In this document: piece after piece, positions 1 to 13,500 of the stretch | How positions within the stretch are numbered: position 1 is the first letter of the stretch | How the letters are laid out: every line of letters begins with the position of its first letter | NCBI GenBank assembly: GCA_026214975.1 | Contig: CM047805.1 | Location: forward strand, 185,753,333 to 185,817,332 | Reading direction: 5' to 3' | From: Gentiana macrophylla | Taxonomy: Eukaryota; Streptophyta; Magnoliopsida; Gentianales; Gentianaceae | Length of the DNA stretch: 64,000 bases | The notes under the pieces: generated by a model | The model's database searches: none | Seen by the model: only the letters and a program-made list of their open reading frames with translations | What the model was told of the DNA's origin: nothing | Program-made: the position numbers and the translations under genes

Positions 1-189
1 ATCTAACATACTAACATATCGCTCAAAAAAACCTAACATATACTCATCCTACTATATAAGGGAAAAAATATTATATAATTGATATCTTGAAGCCAAAGGA
101 TAAAAAATAAATAATAATTCCTACTTGATGTAAACTATGACTCAATTTATGTTTATATAAATAAACACCGTCCCTTGTAAAACATCAGA

Positions 190-240
190 TCCGCTGTAGC
201 ACTTGGCAATTCAAATTTGACTGAATCCGGGTTCATTCCA
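190..240 (+). tRNA. tRNA-Glu-like sequence, truncated (copy 1)
   Basis: The sequence opens with the acceptor half TCCGCTG and the A-box-like TAGCACTTGG, and reaches the B-box start CCGGGTTCA. It then diverges, so the 3' acceptor half is missing. It sits in the same position relative to a CDPK last exon as the copies at 4497 and 33826, which shows that the whole segment was duplicated. It cannot fold as a tRNA. Confidence 0.5.
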
Positions 241-276
241 TGACATTGCCTCACCAAATCCAACATTCAAGCCATT

Positions 277-342
277 TTAGCTTGGAAAAGTTACCAAATC
301 ATGCATCATCGCAACAAACTCGTTGTAGTCTATCGGGCCGTC
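277..342 (-). pseudogene. CDPK last-exon remnant (EF-hand IV)
   Basis: On the minus strand a tract ending in ACAG (acceptor) at 343-345 is followed by 22 codons ending in TAA at 277-279. The translation begins DGPIDYNEFVAMM, which matches the last half of the fourth EF-hand of plant calcium-dependent protein kinases (family pattern DG.I.Y.EFVAMM). No other CDPK exon lies further left within the window, so only this exon is visible. The paralogous last exons at 4834-4899 and 34221-34286 have the same length. It may be the 3' end of a fourth copy lying mostly outside the window, or an isolated relic. Confidence 0.65.
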
Positions 343-465
343 CTGTGAAAAAAGAAAAAGAAACATTCTATTCAAAAAATACGAAGTTTATTTCTTAAAA
401 GCAATCAAAGGTACAAGTAAAATCATGTTCAGTTCTTCATTGAACTCAAACACATATGATCATGA

Positions 466-632
466 GGTTAATCGTGTTTTAAACCATGTAATTACCAAAA
501 ATAGAGATCCATCTGAATAATAAACATCACAATTACATATGAAAATGCCTGTAAATTCCAGCACTGCATAATATTTACGTACAGAAGCACATCAATTGTA
601 CACATGGTTAACCTTCAATAATATGAATGTGT
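466..632 (+). repeat. 165-bp direct repeat, left copy
   Basis: This stretch, from the TTAATCGTG-like start through the segment ending GGTTAACCTTCAATA, recurs almost unchanged at 1113-1279. The right copy is bordered on both sides by a second short repeat (ACGAGTTTATTTTCGGGG at about 1090 and 1271). No coding capacity is seen. The region between the copies (633-1112) holds nothing recognisable. Confidence 0.75.
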
Positions 633-1112
633 CATTGTTGTCTGTGTCGATCATTTAGAAAAGTTCTCTTGGGCCAAAAATTTCTTCGTCAAATAGAAAA
701 TTTCTCTTGCTACAATTACAAGACCGATTCTAAGGATTTTTGAGCATTTTTCGACCAACCGGCCGTTATCCGATCGGAGGAATGGGGAAGATGCATGGGT
801 GTTTGAAACGTCGCAATTTTCTAGGAAATAAAGATTTACATGCCATTAGCTTCCAATTTTCTAGGAATTTTATTTTAGTAGATAAATTACACAATTTTAA
901 TTAAGGAAAATTCATAATTATCCTAAAATAATTTCCTTTAAAGCAAAAAATCATATACACGCATCTAGGATCAAATAGTCGACTTTTCCCTTCTATTCAT
1001 CATCATCATCTCCCATCCCCAAGAAGGAAGGTTTTAGATTCAAGAACGTGGATTTTTCACGGATTCAATCGTTTTATGAAATATATTGACGAGTTTATTT
1101 TCGGGGTAAGGG

Positions 1113-1279
1113 CTTAATCGTGCTTTAAACCATGTAATTACCAAAAATAGAGATCCATCTGAATAATAAACATCACAATTACATATGAAAATGCCTGTAA
1201 ATTCCAGCACTGCATAATATTTACATACAGAAGCACATCAATTGTACATATGGTTAACCTTCAATATATTAACGAGTTT
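1113..1279 (+). repeat. 165-bp direct repeat, right copy
   Basis: Near-identical to 466-632, with a few substitutions. It is inserted between two copies of the motif ACGAGTTTATTTTCGGGG. That arrangement suggests templated filler copied in during break repair or replication slippage rather than a transposon, because no terminal repeats or poly(A) are present. Confidence 0.7.
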
Positions 1280-1299
1280 ATTTTCGGGGGAAGGGGCCA

Positions 1300-2410
1300 C
1301 AAGGACAAAAAAATTAATAAATAGGTCTGGAAGGACAAAAGTAACATTTTCATTATTATAAAGGGACAAAAATCACAATTGTTACTTTAAAACTGTTACT
1401 TCACGTGTTAATGTTACTTTGTATTTCACAATTGTTACTTCATATTTACTCTATTCCACATTTGTTACTTCATAATTGTTACTTTTGTCCTTATTAATTT
1501 ACAGTTTCCTTCTATCCCGATTTTTTTGATAATTTTGTCATTCTGGACAAAAATCTATTTATTTTCTCTCTCTCTTTCTTTTTCCTATTTTATTTATTTT
1601 TTCTCGTCAAGATATTAATTCTATGATTGTTTCTTGGAATCTTGATATGTTACGAGAGTAAATATTAGTTTCTTGGATTAGGAGAAACCCGACGATGATT
1701 ATATAGTTTTAAAGATACAATCTTTTCATTGACAAAAGATTTTTATCATGTTTATGAATTTGATTTTGTATGCTTATTCATGTAATTTTCCGGAAATAAT
1801 ATCTTGAATGAGTGAATGACCGTAGGATTGCATGAGAAACTTCATTCGATTAATTGATGACAGAAAAAATATTATTTAAATGATAACCTAGAAACCAAGA
1901 TCGAATCTTTAGGGATTTCTTGAATGAAAATTTGGTTAAACCTAAAGTGGCCATTAATTATGGTAATTCAATGGATCTAATTTTATTCATCGTAGTAGGA
2001 AACTGAATGCGGGATAAAACTAGGTACAATCACGATAATAGTTTGAAAGAATATTTACGTGAAATATTTGATAATTGTCCTTCGTAAATGGAAAATTCAT
2101 ATTGATGGAAATATTGTTGAAACTTTGTGTAAACAACGCCGTAGTGGATCCAAAATCCTAGAAACACCTTTAAATCTTGAATTCTACTAAAATCTTGAAG
2201 TTCTTGGCTATTAATTAGATTTTCTTTATTTTCTTTAATTTTAGGATTTTTAGATAAAAACCTTCCAAGAAATTGATTTGTCTAGCTAATAAAAATCAAG
2301 AATTATTTGGTGATTGACTACAAGTCCCTGTGGGATCGACATCCTAAGTACTACTCGATTAGCCGTGCGCTTGAGGTAGGATTTAGTGATTATTTATTGA
2401 AAATCACACA
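1300..2410. repeat. Probable degraded LTR/retroelement sequence
   Basis: No gene is seen. At 1380-1480 the octamer TGTTACTT occurs about six times at irregular spacing. The right part (about 2320-2408) has the look of the 3' end of a plant LTR: it includes TCCCTGTGGGATCGACATCC and ends in CACACATCA, resembling the GAGGATCGATACCCGTAC stretch at the ends of the LTRs at 17935 and 43145. The left boundary and any target-site duplication could not be identified. Confidence 0.35.
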
Positions 2411-3597
2411 TCAGTCACCCGCTTATAAAGTCTTGGAATCTTTTTGCTTTTTTTTTTTGTAGATTGGCTTACCTGAATCATTTTCATTAAGAAATGATCA
2501 AGGATATCCATTTGTTAATATCTTTCATAAGTAGATATGCCAAGGATATCCATTTCTTAATGGATTGATTCAGGCTAGCCATTATCTACGTAAAAGGGCC
2601 TGATGTCCCCCCCAACCCACTTTGAAAACTGGGAGTCTGTTGATGAATAATTAAAAGAACTCACAGTAGAAGAACTTCAAGTTTCAAATAATGCTTGTTG
2701 ATCGTACAAGAAATTCAGGTATGTAGTATGAATTAAGGTACTAGTCCGGTCTTGTGTGAATGGTTATGTTTGGCTTGAGTATCTATGTTGTTTTATTTTG
2801 GAATGACATGTGGACTATGAAATGTTTTTAAGACCTTATATGGACTATAAAAGACGCTATTAGACCATATGTGTGGCATTCAGACTAATTCTAAATCAAA
2901 TTCTGATTCATCTTTCTTTTTTAATCTACACTGAAGGAAAATGACTAGTTTCTTTAAAGTTTTATGGGCGGTTTCGAAACAAGCTTCGTAATTATTAATT
3001 AAGTTATATTGTTATCGCTCATACCACGATGAAGTAACGTGATATGTTTCGCAGTAGCAGTTTTCTTATTTTTTGGGTGGAGACAAGATTAACTCGATAA
3101 ATACATGTATAGACACCTTCAAACGAATCAATTAAAAATACTCGCGTTACATGTAGTCAAGTTAATTTTTCAATAAAATCATGTTTTTTGTGTGTAAAAA
3201 ATTACTGTATATTTCACATCCTAGTTTATTTGGGCCGAATAATCGTCCATTTAATCATACTATGTGATCGTTTTCATTATTTCTTGAAATCAAAAATTCG
3301 ATCATTTGACCTTTGCTATTTATGATTAATTATCAACATAGAAAGATTTAAAAGGCTCAAAGAATGAGAAATCAAGTAAGATAAATAGTCCATTATCTAC
3401 ATATCAACGTTAAAGATATTCTAATTCTATTCTAGGGGAGGACGAAGAGCGGAAGAGTGGAACATTGATTGATACCCTAAAGTAAAATGACACTTTCAAT
3501 CGTTCAAATTCAATCTATATGTATGATTGAGTTATATTACTATTTGATATTATCACGATTCCTAATAACTTTTCCGTTTTTTTTTTATTTTAAACAC
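2411..3597. other. Non-coding flank of block A
   Basis: No gene or RNA is supported here. From about 3055 the sequence is homologous to 30890 onward, interrupted there by an insertion at about 31119-31766. This shows that it belongs to the repeated CDPK-associated unit. A short open frame at 3487-3723 is AT-rich and has no recognisable protein features. Confidence 0.5.
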
Positions 3598-4496
3598 CGA
3601 CTTTTTAATGCACGAACAGTTAACGATACTTATTTTTACAATTTATATTTTTTATGTTTAATATGTAATCATATTTTTAAAGAAAGAATTGTACTGTATG
3701 CACACGTATTTAAAAACACGTAATTCATGTAACATATTTTACTAACTATTTGTAGAGGTGCGCTACAAGTACATAATTTGCTATATTTCAATTCACCTTA
3801 AGGGATTAGGGAAATGACAACCTTAAGTCATATAACATTTTTATATTGTATTTAAATACTTACATTAGATTCTCTTAACGAATTATCTGTTTTATATTTT
3901 TTTAATACATTTTTCTAATTACAGGATCTCCATCCAATATGAAATATATCATATTCTCTATTTTACATTATACGGTAGATATAATTTTTTTGACAGAATC
4001 TTGATGAATGCGGAAGTTGTAAAGATTATTTTAGAGAATCTGTATTATACAATAAACAATAGATTATCAGCCGCTGCAGTGATATTTTCCTAAATCGGAC
4101 TATTCAAATCACTAAAATAATTTTTGTAAAGGATTTACGGTATCTATGGAAAGTGATTTATAAGGGAGTTCAATGGGTATAATGTAACAAAAACCTTATA
4201 CTATATATATTTTTTTGAAGGGTTATACTATATATATTAATTGACGTATTTTGGTCTTCAACTTCAATAATAGTGCTTCTAAAAAAAGCCTTCAATAATT
4301 TTGAAAATATCTTTGTCCCAAATTATATCCTTAACTAACATATACTCATTCTACTATAAATGGGAAAAACAATAATTATATAATTGATTTCTTGATGCCA
4401 AAGGATAAAAATAAATAATAAATTCCAAATTGATGTAAACTATGACCCAGTTTATGTTTATAATAATAAACACCGTCCGTTATAGCAATGATTAGA

Positions 4497-4557
4497 TCCG
4501 CTGTAGCACTTGGTAATTCAAATTTGACTGAATCCAGGTTCAAATCCTGGCAGCGGA
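4497..4557 (+). tRNA. tRNA-Glu-like sequence (copy 2)
   Basis: Acceptor halves TCCGCTG (4497-4503) and CAGCGGA (4551-4557) pair over 7 bp. The T-arm is CCAGG-TTCAAAT-CCTGG, a perfect 5-bp stem with an internal B box GGTTCAAATCC. The A-box region reads TAGCACTTGG. At 61 nt it is shorter than a real tRNA and the anticodon arm is eroded. A run of ten or more T residues follows directly, which could stop RNA polymerase III. The acceptor and T-arm resemble cytosolic plant tRNA-Glu. Confidence 0.6.
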
Positions 4558-4833
4558 ATTTTTTTTTTTAAATGCAACAAATAAACCTAATAAACTAAAC
4601 GAATTTAAAAAAAAATGAACCAAAAGAAAAATCACATGCAGTAATGTGTTGATTCTGCATGATTCAACACCATTCAGGAGGAGTATACAATCGCTCCTGA
4701 ACAAATAACGAAAGAAAAAGAAAAGGAATAGAAAATTATATTCACATACACGAGAAAAAAGAAAGAATAAAACATGCAAACACAAAGTCAATGAACCATT
4801 GTCTCAATAAATCCAACATTCAAGCCATTTTAG

Positions 4834-7140
<2,307 letters not shown>

Positions 7141-7436
7141 CTATTGATGTTGCTACTTAAATTTGGAAACCAAAATTCTTCCTTAATTTTGATGGTTGGA
7201 TTTGGACTTGGACTTGATGATCACAGATAGAACAGTGTCAAATTTTACTTTGCCAATGTAATTGCAGACAGAAAGAATGAAACAATCAACGATGGACCAA
7301 AAAAAGACTGAACCTCAGTTAATGACCACTAAAAACCCTTTTTTTTTTTTTTTTTTTTTAAACGATCTTTTATTGATTTATCAAAGTGAAAATTTCACGG
7401 CTTACAAAAAATTTAAGATGCAAAAAAATCAGAAAT

Positions 7437-8168
7437 TCAATAATCCAACCTCCAAGTTAGTCTAAGATTACGAACTTGGGCTACATTTTTGGAAATCAAC
7501 ACATGGAGAGGAGGATGAGCTTCTTGGGTTCCAAGTTGGATCTTGTTTTGCCAATGCCAAACGGTATATATCATATCTCTAAATTGGTAGGACCATCTAC
7601 TATGTTTATTTTGTTCAAATAGAAACTTTCGTATCCATTCTTGGGGCGTTGCTAGCGAGAAGAAATCCCTCCATTGGTGTCTCGGAACAATTTTCTTCCA
7701 AAGCTGCTTCGCAATTTTGCAATCCCTCAAAGCATGAAGGCAAGTTTCTTCATCATTTTTGCACAAACTGCACCGAGCTGAGGGGGCAATATGACGACTG
7801 AAAAGTAGTGACATTGTGGGCAAAGCGTTGTGTGCGACTTGCCACAAGATGAAGTTGAGCCGAGCGGGACCTTTGAATCGCCAAATGTCTTCCCAGAACT
7901 TGTCAGCTGGAGAGTGGATGTCTGAACAAAGAAGTGCATACCCTTCTGCTACCGAGTATTTTTTGTTACTCGCACTTTTCCAGATAATGGAATCATTCTC
8001 AACATCAAAACCGTCTCTCAGGGCTGCAGCTGCATGACAAATACTTTTCCAGACCGGGGAGCTTGAGGCCTTAGGCTTTTCAAACGGACTACCATATTTT
8101 TGGACCAAAGTCTTCACCCAACTGATCATACATAAGAGTCTGCCAAACCAATTTACCGAGGAGTGCAA
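7437..8168 (-). CDS. LINE ORF2 3' part: zf-RVT domain
   Basis: A 243-codon open frame covers the C-terminal part of the LINE polyprotein. It contains the zf-RVT signature: FWEDIWRFKGPARLNFILW, HNALPT, then the cysteine cluster CSLCKNDEETCLHALRDC followed by QLWKKIV. This region follows the reverse transcriptase in plant L1-type LINEs and is thought to bind nucleic acid. The methionine at 8168 is internal to the original polyprotein and not a true start. The matching stretch in block B (44776-45385) is broken into several frames. Confidence 0.75.
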   Translation of the reverse strand: MHSSVNWFGRLLCMISWVKTLVQKYGSPFEKPKASSSPVWKSICHAAAALRDGFDVENDSIIWKSASNKKYSVAEGYALLCSDIHSPADKFWEDIWRFKGPARLNFILWQVAHNALPTMSLLFSRHIAPSARCSLCKNDEETCLHALRDCKIAKQLWKKIVPRHQWRDFFSLATPQEWIRKFLFEQNKHSRWSYQFRDMIYTVWHWQNKIQLGTQEAHPPLHVLISKNVAQVRNLRLTWRLDY

Positions 8169-8274
8169 TATTCATGGCTTGCAGGTTCTTAAAACCCAAA
8201 CCTCCACAATCTTTTGGCTGGCACAAATCTGCCCAAGAAATAACATGTAATTTTCGTTCTCCTTTTTCCTCCCC

Positions 8275-9042
8275 CTAAAAAAAATTTCTGCAAATTTTAT
8301 CCATTTCTCCAAGACAGCTGTGGGGTAGACGCAATGACTGCATGGCATAAAAAGGATGTGTAGCTAGTGAGCTCTTCAAAAGGACCATTCTGCCAGCCCT
8401 GGAGAGGCATTTGGACTTCCAGCTGGCTAGCTTCTTCCTCATCTTGTCCACAATAAAGCTAAATTTATCTTTTGTAATCCAGGAATGGAGAAGAGGCATA
8501 CCTAAATAATGTCCCAGATCATCTGTATGATGCATATCAAGCTCTTGTCTGATCAAGAGTTTCACATGAGGGGAAGTATTTTTTGATGCGTGAAACCTTG
8601 ATTTGCTTATGCTCAGTCTCTGGCCTGAAAAACCACAAAAATTGCCCAAGACTGATTTTGTCGTAATTGCCTGCTCAACTGAGGCTGCTCCCAAAAAGAA
8701 CCAGATCGTCAGCATCATGTATGACAGCGGTGGAGAATGTCTACTAATTTTTACAGGCTTCCAAATTTTTTCTCTAACTGCATTGTCGATTTGTTGGCTC
8801 AAGCACTCCATGCATAAGTCGAAAAGGTACGGGACCAAATGATCTCCTTGTCTGAGTCCCATTTCAGGTTGAATGGGAGTCAGAACATTCCCATTCCACA
8901 AAACCATCAGCTGTGAGGTATGCAGGGAGAACATGATCAAGTCAACTATCTTCTGAGAGAGTCCTATTTTCGACAGAATTTTTTCTAGGAATTTCCAATC
9001 CACTCTATCATACGCCTTTTCCAGATCAATTTTTAAGATCAT
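8275..9042 (-). pseudogene. LINE ORF2 reverse-transcriptase core, frameshifted at the ADD motif
   Basis: The frame opens with MILKIDLEKAYDRVDWKFL (RT motif A, catalytic Asp) and continues through GLRQGDHLVPYLFDLCMECL. At 8680-8720 the expected F/YADD box reads as YMMLTIW in this frame, whereas a +1 frame gives ADDLVLFG. One base is therefore missing just before the catalytic pair. The same shift occurs in the block B copy near 46015-46030. The element was thus probably reverse-transcriptase dead before the duplication. Confidence 0.7.
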
Positions 9043-9425
9043 GTCGCCTTTTTTCCCAGTCTTCTATAGTGAAGAACTTCCTGAGCAAGAATAATATTAC
9101 CTGTACTCCCTCTGCCTGGTATGAACGCTGATTGAGTGTGGCTCACTAGTTTACCAATGACGGTCTGGAGCCTATTAGCAATAATTTTTTAGATCAGCTT
9201 CACACACACATTTGTCATTGCTATGGTCCAGAATCGAGTAATTTTTTCAGATGGCTGAATTTTGGGTATCAAAGAGATCACTGTTTGATTCAGTCTGACA
9301 TCAAAGCAGCCCTCATCAAAAGCATTAAGCACAAAAGGGATAAGACTCTTACAAGTTATAGGCCAACATTTTTTATAAAAATCAGCAGGGATCCCGTCTG
9401 GGCCTGGAGCTTTAAAGTCTCCCAT

Positions 9426-10103
9426 CTAAAAAAGCACATCCTCAATCTCCTTCTCAGAGACCCTTCGGTTTAGGAAATGGTTATCTGATTCGGTCAAAGA
9501 GGGTAGCTGAAGATCCGGCCATGAATCATCGAGGGTAGGATCTACCTTATATAACTCATCATAAAAATTTATCACCATTGATTCCAGAGCAGGTACATCA
9601 TATATCCAGTTTCCTTGGTCATCTTTTAGACAGCTGGTATTTCTTTTCTGTTTTCTCTTGATTGCTGACAAATGGTAAAAATGAGAGTTACATTCACCTT
9701 CAACAATCCACTTTAGTTGGGACCTTTGATGCCAGTAGGTCTCCTCCTGAACCAAGATATCATCAAGTTCTTCATTCAGTTTGGCATGAAGGCTAGAAAG
9801 GTAAGCAGAAGGGGCTTTCTCTAGGCTCTGCTCTACACCTTGTATTCTTGCTAAACAATTTCTCTTTCTGTTGAAGATGTTCCCAAACACTTGGTGATTC
9901 CAACTGGTAGTTGACTTTGCAAACTTTTTAGTCATATCGTACATATTTAGTTGCTCGTCCCATATATTGGTGACAAAATCTTCAAAATTGCTATGTTCTA
10001 ACCAAGCTCTCTGAAAGAAGTACGCATGATCCCTCTTCTTCTTATTAATACAGAAATTTGTGTCAAGCAGAATGGGGTTGTGATCTGAGTGTTCTCTGGG
10101 CAA
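9426..10103 (-). CDS. LINE ORF2 endonuclease end and linker
   Basis: A 225-codon frame begins near the last endonuclease motif (HSDHNPILLDT) and runs through the linker between endonuclease and reverse transcriptase, ending where the RT begins. It continues in another frame at 9425 with KAPGPDGIPADFYKK. The methionine at 10103 is not a biological start. In block B the same region is at about 46657-47248. Confidence 0.65.
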   Translation of the reverse strand: MPREHSDHNPILLDTNFCINKKKRDHAYFFQRAWLEHSNFEDFVTNIWDEQLNMYDMTKKFAKSTTSWNHQVFGNIFNRKRNCLARIQGVEQSLEKAPSAYLSSLHAKLNEELDDILVQEETYWHQRSQLKWIVEGECNSHFYHLSAIKRKQKRNTSCLKDDQGNWIYDVPALESMVINFYDELYKVDPTLDDSWPDLQLPSLTESDNHFLNRRVSEKEIEDVLF

Positions 10104-11556
10104 ATGTTTTATTAGAGCGATTCAAATTTCTCCATCCAGATAGAGTTGCTCCATCCTTGGTCCAACCTCTCCAGAGGATTTTTGATTATTTCGAGTAGTA
10201 CCCATCCAAGTGAACCTCGGTCCTTGAAATGGGATTTCAATTAACTCACAATATTGAAGCATGGACCAAATTTATTCCTGTTATAGCCACCCACACTTCT
10301 TCCACCTTGCCTATCTCTTTGATAAACCACCTGATTAAAATCCCCAAGGAGACACCAAGGTTTTTTAAAAATATTATGCAGCCGACAAATGTAGTCCCAG
10401 AATTCATTTCTAACACTAGCTATTGGGGAAGCATAGACAAGAGTGAAGATCCAAATAACATCCAAACCTTTCATCACGGCCATGGACAGAGTGATTGGAG
10501 TAGGAGATGTACTTCATGGGGTAATCTCATTGTTCTGAAGCACCAAAGCCCACTGCAAAGCCCCTCGGCTTCAACCACAAACAAATCAGTGAATGAGGTC
10601 TTATTGAGGATTTGAATAGCTCATCACTTGTACTACGAGTTTCCATCGACACAAAACATCAGTTTGCAATCACTAAGAATCGATTTGAGATGTCTAAGGA
10701 AACCGCAGGCTCTCTACGCTTCCACGCTAAAATCTTCATTAAGATAAATTAAGATGAAGGGGTGGCCATGGAGTGGCCATTCATCACTTCAACCTCATAC
10801 AAGGGGTTTAGATTGGAGCCGGTACCAATCCTTTCCATCTTTTCCGAGATTGATCAAGGTCGTGGGTTTGTTTTAAAGTGATCATCCGGTTGTTGTGACA
10901 AGGCAGTGGACTCCCTGGACATGATTCTAACTTGCTCTCTATTGATTTCCATAAAGGGATTCTTTTTTGGATCTTTGGAAATTTCCGAGAGAGAAGTCCT
11001 TGCTAAAGATTTTTGTCGGGGTCCGGTCGATCTTTTCATCTGCAATTTTATGAACACACACAAATCAAAATTGGCAATACAAAAAAGGGCCCTTGAAAAT
11101 TCAAATGACACCAACCAAATAAACTTTAAAAAAAAAATGGATTCTGGCAAATTAAGGGAGAGAAAAAGAATGAATCAAATGTGAAAACAAAAAAGATGGT
11201 ATATAGCAATGGTTTACCATGTCATTCTCTTCTTGTAGGCTTTTGGTCATTCTCCAAGTATACACACTCGTATGTCTTCTTCGTATATATGTATATAATC
11301 TACAAATGCCGACCTTGCATTTCTGTTATGTCTTCTAAAGAAGATGAATGCGTAGGAAATGAAAGGGAAAGTGGCAGTTTTTCTTTTAATTTCCCGTTTG
11401 AATTCTTCAAACCGCGTCTTTGTGGTTTGGGTTTTCGTTACAACTTACAAGCCTGCACAAACATATTACTACAAGTATAAAATAATTAATTGCCATCTTC
11501 ATATCAAGAATCCGTTGTAGCACTTGGAAATCATTCATGATTTGATTCCGGGTTCA

Positions 11557-12041
11557 CACTACAAAAAATAGATATTTTTGTGACAAACAAAATCGTCACT
11601 AAAAGTGAGGTTTTTTGTCACTGGAGGCTTTTTGTGACGAAATTTTTTATAGCGACGATTGTCTCATATGTGCCGACGCTAAAGGGTCCTGTAGAGACCA
11701 GTGTAATATTTGTCACAAAAAGTATTATATTGTGACGAAACTCTAATATTAGTCGCTGTAGCTTTCCCAGATTGTTAGACTGTGGTCACTAAAGGTTTTC
11801 GGATCTTCAGTGACTGTTGTCACAATAAAGCACTATATGTGACAATACTATTGTCACAAAAAACTTCAGAATTCATCACAGAATGATTTCTCTCACCAAA
11901 GGATAAAAAAACATTTTTTTCTTCAATGACAAACACTTTGTCACTATAAGTCATCTTTAGTGACTGTTGTCACTAAAGCTTTCCAGATCTTTAGTGACTG
12001 TTGTCACTATAAAGCAGACTTGGGTAGAAACACATTTTTTC

Positions 12042-12081
<40 letters not shown>

Positions 12082-12782
12082 TTATATTATTATTATTATT
12101 ATTAATGATAATTATAATATTCATAATCTAAAGATACCCTATAAAAACATATACACAATAAACTATTAAAAAATTATTAACAACCATTTTAAAGTATAAA
12201 AAAATTCAACATCCACTCTAAAAATAATTCAGAAAATACCCAAAAAAATTCAAATAATTGAGAGAATAAATTAGCACTACACTACATCAATCGACAATCA
12301 TCAACTATGAAAGAGGACAACCTAAATTATAGCACAAAGATCATCCTAGAGAGGCAGTAGTAGTACAGAAAAGTACATGATCAGATCAATCAACATGAAT
12401 CACATAATAACTTAGTAGCCACCAGCTTTCCCTTTTCGAAATACACCGTATCGCATGACACTACCCTTAAGAGAAAACAAGAAATGAGCAAAACATGCAG
12501 AAAGATCAGTTATTTTACCATTAACAAAAAGGGCACAACAACAGTCAGGTTGTTATACTTTACATAATTTTAGTCTTAGATGTTTAGGATCCAACAAATT
12601 CTGACATTTACTTTTAGAAAACGGGGAGAGAGAGGGTCGAGGAGACCAAAATGTAAATCTAACTAATTGCAAGATGGAAGAAAAACAATATATACAAGCC
12701 TCCATACCTCTAATAACATTGGGCTTTCATGAAATCTGCTTACGGTTTGCAATCTCCATGCAAACATCATTTTTTTGTAGTG
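11557..12782. mobile_element. Non-autonomous CACTA (En/Spm-type) DNA transposon
   Basis: The element starts CACTACAAAAAATAG and ends with the complement of CACTACAAAAAAATG, giving terminal inverted repeats of about 12-13 bp. It is flanked by the 3-bp target duplication TCA (11554-11556 and 12783-12785), as expected for the CACTA superfamily. Subterminal copies of TAGTGACTGTTGTCACT-type palindromes occur near 11810, 11950 and 11995. At 12042-12104 a (TAA)n run is followed by (TTA)n and could form a hairpin. At 1226 bp with no transposase frame it must be mobilised in trans. The empty site is preserved at 55733-55740. Confidence 0.9.
12042..12104. repeat. (TAA)n / (TTA)n inverted microsatellite
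   Basis: About twelve TAA units are followed after a short spacer by about seven TTA units, so the two halves are complementary. The tract lies inside the CACTA element. Confidence 0.85.
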
Positions 12783-12800
12783 TCAAATCCCGGCAACGAA

Positions 12801-13500
12801 ATTGTATTTTTTTTTCCACTGACCCAACTCCCTAAGATATGTTTAATGATTGTTTATAAGTTTACCGACGGGAAATTCTTTCATACTCACTCCATTTGAA
12901 GAATGAGTCTACGTGAACTGTGTGGTCCAGATTCAACCACGTAGACCCACGGTGTAAATGGAATGAGTAGGGAAAAATTACCCTTTACCGGCACTCTTTT
13001 TATTCCAGTAATCATTTTTTCCTTTATATATAGATTACATTTTCTCACACAATAAATTATTCTGACCCAATTCGAGTCAGAATTTTGAATGTTTTTCATA
13101 TTCAATACCGGTCAGAAAGACTTTCTGACTACAATTGAGTCAAAAAAAACTTTTATTTTGTCTGATATTCGGTCAGACAACGAGTTTGCAAATTATTCTG
13201 ATCTAATTAGAGTCAGAAAATGATGATTATTCTGATTTAGTCAGAATTTTGAATGTTTTCCGTACCCGATATCGATCCGAAAGACTTTCTAACTAAAATG
13301 TAGTTAAAAAAAAACTTTTAACATTCTGTTTGAAATTCGGTCATAATCAACGTGTGAAAAAAACATAAATTTAAAGGGTAAAAATGAGAAAAAAGAAATG
13401 TTGTGTATTAAGATTTTTATTTGTATGAAAAGACATTCTCATACCACAAAATTACTTCCCGCACCGCATCGTACGTGATTTTTTTCTTCTTTTATTATAC
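12801..13500. other. Non-coding spacer, duplicated at 55751-56460
   Basis: No gene is supported. The stretch matches block B 55751-56460, but many CAG and CTG trinucleotides here are replaced by CG in block B (for example GTCAGAATTTT against ATCGAATTTT), as described in the findings. Confidence 0.6.

Larger units (their letters stand above)
7339..11041 (-). mobile_element. L1-type LINE, 5'-truncated, copy 1 (block A)
   Basis: A T-run at 7339-7359 is the poly(A) tail of an antisense LINE. In sense order the element shows the end of ORF1 (from about 11038; MKRSTGPRQKS), then an endonuclease with LLGDFNQV (about 10340) and SDHNPIL (about 10090). The reverse transcriptase follows, with APGPDGIP (about 9410), KIDLEKAYDRVDW (about 9030) and GLRQGD (about 8845). 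Last comes a zf-RVT region with NALPT and CSLC..DEETCLHALRDC (about 7770). No RNase H is seen at the 3' end. Frames are broken at several points. The same insertion is present in block B, but the older paralog at 28850-28930 is an empty site. The 5' edge is at GCAATTTTATG (11042). Confidence 0.85.
11511..12800 (+). tRNA. tRNA-Glu-like sequence split by a CACTA transposon (copy 3)
   Basis: The 5' half (11511-11556) reads TCCGTTGTAGCACTTGG, then an anticodon-arm-like AAATC-ATTCAT-GATTT and CCGGGTTCA. The 3' half (12786-12800) resumes with AATCCCGGCAACGAA. The two halves are separated by the CACTA element and its TCA target duplication. The uninterrupted counterpart is at 55690-55750. The loop contains TTC, the anticodon of tRNA-Glu(UUC). 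Confidence 0.6.

Noticed and set aside
10229..10615. Plus-strand 128-codon frame (also 54675-55022)
   Set aside because: It is opposite the LINE endonuclease and has no recognisable domain.
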